DNA of 64,000 nucleotides from Oncomelania hupensis (lineage: Eukaryota; Mollusca; Gastropoda; Littorinimorpha; Pomatiopsidae): NCBI GenBank assembly GCA_036898135.1, contig CM072511.1:74720119-74784118 (forward strand), read 5' to 3'. The notes under the pieces were generated by a model. It was given only the letters and a program-made list of their open reading frames with translations, had not been told where the DNA came from and did not search any database. This document shows, piece after piece, positions 23,561-35,500 of the stretch (positions are counted from its first letter, which is position 1; each line of letters starts with the position of its first letter). A program made the translations under genes and the position numbers.

Positions 23561-26500
23561 GCGAAGTTGTGGTCTCAATTTTGTGGTCCTGATTCGGCTC
23601 TTTGCAGTCCGCTGGACTCTGTAAGCAATGAATAACTAATAAGCTTTTAATTTAACTCTGATCTCGAGTTGTCTTGATTTTGTGGTTCTGATTCGGATCT
23701 TTGCAGTCCGCTGGACCCTGTAACTCTGATCTCGAGTTATATTAAAAAAAAATTCGCTTAGCCTACTCGTCCTTCTCCGGAAATTTCAAGATTCTAATAT
23801 TATAAAGTATAGGCCTAAATATTATTAATTAGAATAGATATAGTTTATACATTTATTTACGTATAAAACAAACAATACAGGTCTAATAATTATATTCAGC
23901 TAGTGAGCTTCTTCGCTGCGCGGAGACTGACTTATAATATAATAATGTAGATTAAGCCTATGTATACTGTATAACAGTGTCTACTTGGTTCTAGGCAGGA
24001 AATGGGCAATGCTATTATTAGCCTTTACTGCTGAGAACTAACAAAATGCAAATCAAGGAATGCAACTAATATGGTCGATAATAACGGTGCTCATATTATG
24101 CTCATATTAACAAAGTATACCGTTGCGATATGCTAAATCTGTGTAAATCGAACAGAATTAGAAGCAACAGCGATCATTTTTAATGTCAGCTAGTCGTAGT
24201 CATGCAAGCATCATTTCGTAACACATCGGTGAGCTTCGTTCGACTTCGGTGATTGCCTTTTTTGGGCGAATGACTGGAACTAGGTTGGAAAAAACAAGTT
24301 TGCTTCCAGTCGCCCTGCACTATGACTATGTCCTTCTTCGGCACTTGGTCAAGGACCGCCTGTAGATTTTCATAAAAATCCTCCACTTCGCTGTCGTCAT
24401 AGTCTGATGTCGGGGCATAGGCCTGGATGATGGTGATGTTGAAAGGGGCTGCTCTCAGACAGATGGTAATGAGTCTACTGGAGACTGGGTGGCAACCCAT
24501 GACAGTGGCTAGAATGTTCTTGTGGACCAAGAATCCAACGCCGAGTTCGTGCCTGTCATCTCTACCGCTGAAATAGAGCTTGTGGTCTTTGTCGGTCGTT
24601 GTTTCACCTAGGCCTTTCCAGCGCAGTTCGCTGATACCTAGAATGTTCCATCAATAGTGGTCCAACTCGTGGGCCAGTTCTTCTAATTTTTCTTCCGCAG
24701 TTAGGGTCCTCACATTCCAGGTTCCTATGACGATGTTTTTTCTCGTGCGGATCTTGCTAATTTGTCCATCAGTAACATACTTATCACCTCCGTCCTGGTG
24801 GCCAACGTAAGGCACGGTCCTTGTGCCGGGCGACGACTGATCCGGTATGGAATTAGTGGATAGCTTCATCATGTAGTGTTTCTTGGGCAAAAAAGACCTG
24901 GCGGTGCCCAATCCTCTCCAGGCTGTTGGCCACAGCCGAAATCCACGAATACAGTGTGGCTCGCCTTGGCCCTGAGCACGTTGTCGTTGAACCTGTAGTA
25001 ACTTGAGGTTCCTCCGCCCTGGCCGGTGACTTCTGTGTAGAAGACTTTCGCCCAGTGATGCCATGCTAACATATCACCCCTGTTAGTCGCCTCTTACGAC
25101 ACGCTGGGAAACGTTGGGTCTATTCTATTTAATGCCCGAACCCACAGAGCAAAAGACTGTTTTTATAACCTGATGTGAGAGTGCACCTGGGACGACCTGC
25201 TAGTCCACACCCAGACCTGGAAGGAGCATCTGATGCTCCAGACTTAAGTGACATATTAAACAAAATACAAAGTGGTTCTGCCAGTTCATGTTTGTTTATT
25301 ATCGATCGAATTTTCCAGATCTTATGGGTAGCAGCTGGGCAATTCTTCTAAACTGAGGAATGTTCTACAACATAAGACAGTGCGTAGGTTCCGGTGAATA
25401 GATTTATTTTGATTGGGTGTTATTGCGTCATTCTGGAATGTTCACAGTTTTTCTGGATTGTTGAGAAATTATATAAGTAATGCACAGTCTGCTTGTAAAA
25501 TTTGATTTTTGGAAAGTGACTTTGAATGCAGTTGTTGGTGTTTGCTGAATAAAAATGGATAACTTTATACGACGACTCCTACCTTACTGCTGAGTAAACA
25601 GCTGCATGGATAACGAATTCAAGTTACACATATTAAGATTCAAGCATCGGGGCTGGATCAACTATTGATAAATATGTGTTACACCCACAGTGACAAAGAT
25701 GCCTGTATACTGAATCTACACCAACAGCACAAACATTACAGACAAGTTTATTGTTATCTTTCAACTTTAAACAAGGTTACATATTATTTATTTTCTTACC
25801 TTGAACGACTTGAAGTTTCTTCTGCTTTCTACTCTTTCTCTTTTTACTAGCTGCCCCTTTCTCATCTGCGTCTTTTGAATGCAGCAGCTCCTGAAAACAC
25901 AAAATAATTCCTATACCCAGCACACAACCAACAACGAAGTTTGACAGACCATCACACAAGCCATTGGACAACTTGATGGCATGCTCACAGTGGTGAAGAG
26001 ATGGAAACTCCGATGGTATGGCCACGTCACCAGAGCATCAGGCCTTGCAAAAACAATCCTGAAAGGCATGGTGCAAGGAGGTAGAAGAAGAGGGAGATAG
26101 TAGGTGGGAGGACAACATTCGAGAATGAACTGGTTTGACACTGAACGAAGGGAGTTGCTGAGAACAAAGAATTAGAAAGGTGGAGTACACTGGTTAAACG
26201 ATCATCTGTTGTGCCCCAACGACCTTTCAGTTATGGGATAGGATAGGATATGATAGTCCACATTCCCAAGCTGATACAACAGACCTCGCACACAAATGAG
26301 GATTTTTTCGTTTTATACCGAAAGAGTTTTCAAGAAAAAAGGTAGGTGACTGGTCTAACAAAGAAGATAGTACAGTAGAGTGATAGGACAAAGTAGGAAT
26401 GAGAAAGAACAAATGAGAAAGATAGTAACAGTGGGAATTTAAAGCACTACATTTCCATAAAGTTGGAATACTATTTATACATAAACACCCCCACTGGGGG

Positions 26501-29500
26501 ATTAAAACAGTTAATATATTCAATAATAATAATAAATAATAATTATAATACCAATTACCTCAACTGCAATCCTATATTTTAAAAATATTTTTGGCTATAA
26601 ATTCTTTCAAAAAGTTTTTTTCCCATTTCTATTGCCAACCAGCCACTTTGTGAATGCTTGTTTCACATGACAATGTTTTTTTCCTGAGGACTTCATTCAG
26701 GTTTGTTATGCCATTGGATATCACTCACTTTATTTTCAGCAAATTGCACTGAGAACACTGCGGATTAACCAACTGTATTTGGCTGGCAGCACAGAAGAGG
26801 AAATAGATTTCTTTTATTCCTTCATTCTCTAAATGGAAAGTACACGTTTGTTTCTCATTATTATACCCCTAGAGGACAGCATCTAATTATATCCAAGATG
26901 CTGGAATGTCTCATCCCATTTTCTTAAGAGAAACAAGTACCATTTTACACAAACTTTTTTGTCTCCCTTGTTGATACCCGCCAGCAATCACTTAATTCAT
27001 TAAAATATTATGAATATTAATATAGTTGTTATAATAATAATTATTATTATGGTGTTAATACTGTTCTCTTTTCTAAGGATAAAAAGCTCAGTTATATATT
27101 CATGGGTAATACTAATAATAATAAAAGAATTTATACTGCACATGCATCTCTCAAGATAGTGATTTGAGGAGCGGATTCTCAATCATGCACACACAGAGAC
27201 AAACAGATGTACATTCACCAAATCAATGTTGAAAAAATGAAAAAGAAATGTAAAAATTAACAAAGAAACAAGATGCAAGCTATTTTCACACATAGATGAA
27301 AAATATGCTCTCCAATGTTAGTTTTCTTGATGGTGTTGTGACAGCTTTATCCTAACGAGAAAAACAAAATGGTGAAGCCCAACTACCTTGACCTTTGAGA
27401 AAGTACAAACAAGAATGATTTTACATGCTTAGCAGTAGTTAAAGTATACACAAAGTAAGAATTATGAATTTTATCTAAAACAAAAAAGCAAGATCCCCTT
27501 CTTAAAACAATTGCACTGGCTTCCAATAAATGACTGCATTAAATTTTCATGTTATGCACTCTGAATTCAAATGCCTTGTTGGGACAGCCGCTCTTGCTTT
27601 CAGACTATCTCTCCTCTCCACCACAGACAACCTCACTCAGACATCTAGTGTACAGCTTTGGTAACCCTTGGCCAACAATCATTTGCCTTTCATGTTCCAA
27701 CTGCCAGGACTCTGCCTCATCACATCTGCCAAAAACAAACTTTGCAGTCAATGAAATTCTTATTCGGAAAAGTGGCATTTGCAGTCTAGTTCTCAAAGGT
27801 AGTGGCTGGGATAGGGATTATTTTGGAAAAAGAAAAGTTTTCAATGCAGATTTGAACGACAGCAAAGCTTGTTTTTGTTTCAAGAAATCAATGAAGACAC
27901 ACTTGTTTTTGAAATATTTGTGAATGTGCGAAAGAAATATAGATTCTTACGTTATTTAACCAGTGATGGGGTACCCTGTCTTTCAAAGTATGAGTCATGG
28001 AAATTTATTTTCTTACAATAGAATCCTTGAAATAGTCCAGGGGAATCAAAACGAGCCAAATGTCAGTCGGTCCATTGGATTATGATTTTTAAAAACTGTT
28101 TTTTTATTTAGAAATTTAGTTACTATTTTATATTTTTAAAGAGACTGAGGGGTCGCTGTTGATTTTGTGTTTGTATGTGTGTGTTTTGTATGTGCACTAT
28201 TGTCACATCACAAACAGCGAGTGAAAGGATCCAAACCCAAACTAAAATACCAACACAAATACCAGATCAACAGTTACACTCTTTTATTCAACACATATAC
28301 ACCGGAATATGGGAGATCTATCCCTATCTCAACCCTTAACCGGTCCCCACAACCCCAACAATTAACAATCAATTACCTCCCTTGACTAATCCGTAACCCC
28401 TTAAACATTGGACACAAAGTACAAACCCAACCAATGATAAACAATATGAAAATAAAAATGAAGTATTACAACAGATGGCTTATGACGTATGTATACAACC
28501 AATAAGATTTGCAAGAAATGTATTTAATTTATGTTAAAACCCATTATATAAACCAGCACAATTGTTCGTTATTCATTACCAAGCCTAACTATATCATCTG
28601 GAAACAGCAACACAAGTCTTTTGCCTTTTCACACTGAATTCCATACAATCATACTGACTTTAAAAACCTAGCACAGTCCGTAAAAGAACGAGTCTTGATC
28701 ACGACCTTCAACGAATTCTGTGAAAATCACTGTACTAAAATGAGCAAGTAGCCTTGCAGCCTCGAGATAGTAGGGGTCATGCAGTGCCCAACAGCCGCAA
28801 CGTCTTGGCTTCTCGGTTCCGGTTCAGAACATCGTTGAACCAAAGCATGGCACCATATAACACCAGCATGGAAGCCACAGCAAACAAGCAAGCAGGCAAA
28901 CAGCCAAGCAGGCCCAATCTGGTCAACATAATAACTCATCTTACTAGGCTACCCATTTACAATGTAAACATAACATGGAAAATAACTCCTTTTGCCGTCC
29001 GCCATCTTGACCTGTTTATTTATGCATAACCAACAATTCACAATTCTTCTATAATTTATATACTTTCACATGAACGATGATTATTATACAAATACATTAT
29101 AATTCCTTTCCTAATAACAAATCTTGATTCATCCTCTCACTCAAATGGGCTCTATGCACGTCAGCGGCATGGTCACGTGGCGCGGGAATAACAAAGCAGT
29201 CATGGCTTCTTTTAGCTCGCTCGCGTGTACTCCAATGCTGCTTACAAATTTTAAATTTACCAACATTTTGGAATATTGTGATGTTTTGAACATAGCACAT
29301 TCGTGCAATAATGATTACAGACAAATTATTATCAGGGGACAGGCTTTTTTTAAAGAGCGATTTGTCACTGACATTCAGTTTAGAGTTCATCAATATTTCA
29401 TCTTTCAGTGGAAATCGATAAAAGGAAATGTTCTTTTCTTTGCATAAAGGTTTACGTCGGAGTTAGAGCATCAAAAAGCAGCACAGTACTTCACCATTTT

Positions 29501-32500
29501 CAAACTCGAGCACGCTGTGTTATTTCCGCAGCACGTGACCGCCACGCCTTTGTGCATAGAGCCTATTCATCACCCTTCTACCATACATCATCACTCTTGA
29601 CCTCATTCTTGCAACAACCTCAACAACATTATTCCATTATACATTTCCAACAACAAAATCATATAAAAATATTCCTCCTATAACTACAGCACACTGGTCA
29701 TTCTTGCCCTTCTTAAGGAACAAGACATCGGCTGGTTCTAACACAAAACACAACCCTTATAAAAGGACTCTACAGCTATTCTATAATAGTGGCAGTCACA
29801 AATATCCAATAGCCATCTGATCCCAATCAGTACCAACTTGACTCTGTGGCCTTACACCGCTTCTCCCAGTCCACAATTCAAGGCACAGAACTCCATTCAA
29901 GCTTCTAGCAGCTACCGAGCTACGTAAAACACAAGAATCTTTCAAAAACTATTATACACTACGCAATACATAGCGCTGACCCATACTTTCCACACAACAC
30001 TCTCATAGATTAGAAACTGTAAACTATATACATGTACATCCTGACACAGCATATATTTAGCGTTTAATAAACGTGTCGTCACAGCCATCAAGAGGATGGA
30101 GATGGATAAGGACCTTGACCATTAGCAGCATCTCCAGCGACAGGCCGCTGGCATGACTGTTTTACTGTTTTACTCAGACATTTAGCCAACAAAAACGTCA
30201 ATGATAACTTGGCTAGGTTTGATTGTAAGTGTAGGCTACAACTGCTAGAAATTATCCACGCTTACTACCCTTACAATCCGGACAGGTGCCCGCTCTGTAA
30301 TTTTCATTTAGATTCAAACACACACACTGAACAGATGTAAAGAACTAAAGAGACTATATTGAAAGGCACAATAGGGTGGTTTACTTGGTGTTTAAAGTAA
30401 ATGGATAAAGCTATAATATAGACACTGATCACCATAGCATGTGACAAACATGTGTATTCAGGACTTCACATTTGTATTGTAGATCATGTGAATAGCCTAT
30501 TATTTATTGTTGAAGTGGCCACACCGTATGATTTTTTTAAATAAACACCTGCTATAATAAGAAATTTTAGAAGTACATACCTTTGTGTAATGCTCTAGAT
30601 GCAGGACCCCAACAACATGATTTGTAAATGGATATGTTCTGGATATATATTTTATATGGCTTGCCATCTTGTTTTTTTATTAGCTGTTTTATTTTGAGTT
30701 TTTAATGTCATAAGTTCTATAACATGTTTTATTGTGTAATTTCTTACTCTGTGCATGTATGTATTTTTGTGTATGTGCATGCTTGTGTGTGGGTGAACTT
30801 GACCTTGAAGTGAGGTCACCCAATCACTCATAGGGATACACCATCGTACCAATTTAGGTTTATATAGAGTTTATATAGATGCAATACTGCCAATAGATTC
30901 CAAATAGTTCATTTTTCAATATGAATGGATGGATATTTTTTACGAACATAATTTTTTGAATACATCATTTTTTGAGTATTTTGGATTCCAACTGCGCAGA
31001 TTTGAAAAAACACACCTGATGTTTAAAAAATTTTTTGGGTGAATATATAGTTTGTTTCACATTGCAGCACCCCATATGATTCAAGAAAATTTGTCAGGGT
31101 GGAGAACAACTGAATCAAGAAATCTCTGAAATCCGGCCGGGGCCCAGGGCCTAGGGCCAAGCCCCGGTATTCGCCCCCTGGAAGAAAATGAATTTATGCT
31201 ATTTTGAAAGTAATTTAGGGCCTCTCCTGAAAGCAAAAAGCACAAAGTAAACATGAATAGAAACAACAACAACAAAAAAGAATGTTTTATGCACATGTCT
31301 TTCAAAAAAGTTAAGAATCTTGATTTGTAGGCCTAGCAAAGTTTGAGGTCCACCACTGTTACACACAAACTCCACATTTCAAATTTTACTGGGCGCACGT
31401 TTGTCTATTTTTTAGCTGTAAACAGGCAAGAATTTTTATAATTTTAGAGATATTTAGGGGTACGTTAGTAAAAACACTTCATCTTAGGTATTAGTGACTA
31501 GTGTATAGATTTAAATGAAATTAAATGCGAAATGAACAGAAATAAATCACTTTTGATTATCTACCTTTTTATACTTCTCTTGTCATGTCTTGTTTTTGAT
31601 TACTCCATGTGTATACAATAAAAAAGTTTTAAAAAGTCCAAACAAGCCCCCTCCTCTTCTTCACTTTCATGCCAGTCTGAAAGATCGTATGCATGCATAC
31701 TACTGACACTAATTGTCTAATGTCAGTACCGATCTCTTCCTCCGACTCCAAGTCCATTTCTCTCACTTTAATGTCTGATAAATGGAAACCTGTAAACTCT
31801 TCTTCATCAGTCGAAGAATCCAAACCATCTATTTTAGACACACACACAAGAAAATGTGAAAAAAAAAATCGAAAAAACGAACGCATCACAGAGAAAACTT
31901 GTGGAAATGCAGTCGAATGTTTTCACAACAGAATTTAACCGGAAGTCAATTGCCGGAAGTCTCGCAATCTTTCAAACAACGCGAGAATATAACCACATGG
32001 TTGATACGGACGCTTTTGGACGTTTTGCCTGTTTAGACCTTCGGCCGCTTTTGGCCGCTATGCCCAGTAAAGGGTAGCCCTTAGCTTCTCACACTCGGAA
32101 CTCAATATTTTTTTCTCGGAAATGCAAATGCCTTCCGCGGAAATCCGCGGATTCGCGGAGAATTCTCCACCCTGATTTGTTTAGATGTTTCTGAAATGTG
32201 GCGTCCAAAAGACAAGAACGATAGACCAACATATGATGTAGATCATTCTAATTCTTGTCTAAATGAAAGTATGCTCAGAGAAGTCTGAGAATACAAAAAC
32301 TGAAAATAGCTGAACAGCTTTGAAGACCTTTAGTCCTTAATATAAGCATTAGTTTTGAAAGTTCAAGATGTTTTCTAGTTTACTGAATAATCCATCACCA
32401 TTCTAAACTAGAAGGACAAAGCATGTTATATCAATATATGACTCACTTGCTTCTTATAAAACGTAATATTCTACATGAAACAGGGTGGAGAACAACTGAA

Positions 32501-35500
32501 TCAAGAAATCTCTGAAATCCGGCCGGGGCCCAGGGGCCAAGCCCCGGTATTCGCCCCCTGTGTCACCGCCACGACTCCCCCTGGGCAGACACCACAAACA
32601 GACAACTTCCACACGCAGACAACCCAGACAGAATGACAGTTTCCCGCAGACGTGAAGTGATGATAACACAACAAATAGATATACAACTTCCAAGCTATTT
32701 ATTCATTCATACCACACACTCATACACATACAACATTTACACATGAAATGAGAAAAATGGTGATGGAACAATCAATGGGTCGATGAACAATGAAATGGAA
32801 ATGTCAGATGAACGGGGGTTGTTGATCAACCACGTCTAACTAACGACTGTGCAATGCTAATGTCCGAGCACAGAGGGGGTCAAGCATCAAGAGGGGGACA
32901 ACAAAGAACAAGCCGACCTGATAGTAGGGTGTCCCCGTTGATGTCTCCGGAAAGTAGCTGCCCCTCCTTGTGGTTGTCACCGGACTGTCGCTGTTAAATC
33001 CAGGCGTAGTGGTGTCGCCACTCCCTCCGCCGCCGACGATGACGATGATGATGACGCTGTAGTTGCGGCAGCCCTGCCGCCGTCAACGCCTCTCAGCCTG
33101 ACTCCTCCTGTCGGCTACCTTGTAACGCCGAGGCTACGTCCCGCAACAGACGTCACGATCACGCGGGAAAGATGGGGTGGTGGAACAATGAGGATGTCAC
33201 AAACGTGGACGTGGACGAATGGGTGGTGATGATGTTGTGGGTCCAAACGACCAGATGTCGTCGTCGTCGTCGCGCTGATGAATTCGACGAACCTCGAAGA
33301 CTCTCGAACAATGAACCTCCGAGCGACGAACGAAGACTTTCGAACCTGCAACATGCTTGCCGTATTGTTAATGTCAAGTCCACCCGATTCTGTCCCCCTC
33401 CCTCCTCACACTCTCCCCCCTTACTACACTAACTAATTCCGGTACCTTGAGGAAGCGCCACTGCTGTCCACTTCACTTCCCTTGACTACTATTACTGTCA
33501 CTTGTAATCAAACACATAATTCAAAAACTAAATGACATTATGAATGCATGAAATGAACAATGCTGCAAATGAATACATGAAATCATCAACACATTATCCA
33601 TCTTGAGCAACCGCAACCTCAACAACAGCAACCACTTCCATCCTACCTTCATCACACTTCACCCCCATTCTCCTCCCTCCCTCCTTCAGTCGCACCCTTC
33701 CTCTCCTCAGTGCAACCATCCTTCCCCCAGCCTCACGCACAGCTATCGTTCAACACCCCAAACAGCCGGCCACCGGTCATTAGCACAGTAAAGGAAGATC
33801 ACCATCACACTTACCCAACGGCTCGATTGTAAAGTACCTGTAGCTAGCGAACTTCCGACTGCTTGCCTACAAAGTACTCCAAGTAAGGTATCCAGTGCGT
33901 AGTAGTTTCCGTTAGTGGACAATAACCTCGACACTAACCTACCACAAACTCACAAAACTTAGTTCTTTGCTCACACTTTTCCTCGAGCTTGCTACTACCA
34001 CAGTAACATTTCCAACTAGGCTTTCCCTAGAACCAATTATTATTTACGTTAATAACTGTTCCAACCTTACTCCCAGAACAAAATACCCAGAGAACTAAGA
34101 CCGTACGTCTTCTCTATCACTCTGCAAAACGTGTTCTGACTAACAGTGAGCACATTCCCAAAACTGGCTGGCCGAACTAGGCTGTTCTAAAATCACGCTT
34201 TCCACGCATAACCATACATACGACATCGCGCAGTTACTACCCCAACTCATTAACTCTCCACCCACACTTACTACCCGGTTTCATCACAGGCTGCCCTGTG
34301 ACACCCTGGAAGAAAATGAATTTATGCTATTTTGAAAGTAATTTAGGGCCTCTCCTGAAAGCAAAAAGCACAAAGTAAACATGAATAGAAACAACAACAA
34401 CCACAAAAAAAAAATGTTTTATGCACATGTCTTTCAAAAAAGTTAAGAATCTTGATTTGTAGGCCTAACAAAGTTTGAGGTCCACCACTGTTACACACAA
34501 ACTCCACATTTCAAATTTTACTGGGCACACGTTTGTCTATTTTTTAGCTGTAAACAGGCAAGAATTTTTATAATTTTAGAGATATTTAGGGGTACATTAG
34601 TAAAAACACTACATCTTAGGTATTAGTGCAAAATGAACAGAAATAAATCTCTTTTGATTATCTACCTTTTTATACTTCTCTTGTCATGTCTTGTTTTTGA
34701 TTACTCCATGTGTATACAATAAAAAAGTTTTAAAAAGTCCAAACAAGCCCCCTCCTCTTCTTCACTTTCATGCCAGTCTGAAAGATCGTATGCATGCACA
34801 CTACTGACACTAATTGTCTAATGTCAGTACCGATCTCTTCCTCCGACTCCAAGTCCATTTCTCTTACTTTAATGTCTGATAAATGGAAGCCTGTAAACTC
34901 TTCTTCATCAGTCGAAGAATCCAAACCATCCATTTTAGACACACACACAGAAAATTTTGAGGAAAAAAAATTGAAAAAAACGAACGCATCACAGAGAAAA
35001 CTTGTGGAAATGCAGTCGAATGTTTTCACAACAGAATTTAACCGGAAGTCAATTGCCGGAAGTCTCGCAATCTTTCAAACAACGCGAGAATATAACCACA
35101 TGGTTGATACGGACGCTTTTGGACGTTTTGCCTGTTTAGACCTTCGGCCGCTTTTGGCCGCTATGCCCAGTAAAGGTTAGCCCTCAGCTTCTCACACTCG
35201 GAACTCAATATTTTTTTCTCGGAAATGCAAATGCCTTCCGCGGAAATCCGCGGATTCGCGGATAATTCTCCACCCTGATGAAAATGCCCAGAAAAACTTA
35301 AACAAAATGGTAATCAAAATGCAAATACTGACTTTGACAGAGGTGCCTACCCCCAGTCTGACCATTTGTGTACTGGCTGCATGAAAAATGTGTATTTTGT
35401 GTAATGTCAGATTTCGCGCAACTCGCAACATTTGATCAAAGAATTATTGTCATGAAAACTGCCACATTCACAAAACATCAATTCATACTAATTCCAGCTC

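Larger units (their letters stand above)
21028..24303. mobile_element. Mutator-like (MULE-type) non-autonomous transposon with 9-bp TSD
   Basis: Perfect 9-bp duplication TTCCAGTCG at 21019-21027 and 24304-24312 inside one RTE copy. Inverted ends of about 120 bp: GCGAACTTGTTTTTTCCAAC, then CTAGTTCCAGTCA at the left, and GCAAACTTGTTTTTTCCAAC, then CTAGTTCCAGTCA read inward from the right. Similarity continues through GAACGAAGCTC and CGATGT-TTACGAA. Long TIRs and 9-bp duplications are the Mutator hallmark. No transposase of its own was seen. Its interior holds a hAT element (21575-22628), microsatellites and LINE 3' tails. Confidence 0.85.
20125..25149 (-). mobile_element. RTE LINE split by a 3.3-kb Mutator-like element
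   Basis: 5' half at 25149-24304: UTR beginning CTCTGTGGGTTCGGG, then endonuclease to VQGDW. 3' half at 21027-20125: from endonuclease MGLRLLEFARYNNLVL, GSDHDLV remnants, and linker KFDLNKLQDPEVAEL to DLYNH, where the copy is truncated. The halves join precisely at TTCCAGTCG, duplicated on each side of the insertion. Several frameshifts are present. Confidence 0.88.
32481..35277 (-). mobile_element. CAG...CTG transposon copy B with 6-bp TSD, split by a solo LTR
   Basis: Same ends and interior as copy A, flanked by ATGAAA (32475-32480 and 35278-35283). A solo LTR occupies 32561-34303. Without it the element is about 1.05 kb and very similar to copy A, implying recent amplification. Confidence 0.85.

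Noticed and set aside
28201..30083. Third confident solo LTR
   Set aside because: Termini look right but the 5-bp flanks ACTAT and GCCAT do not match, so it is kept only as a low-confidence feature.
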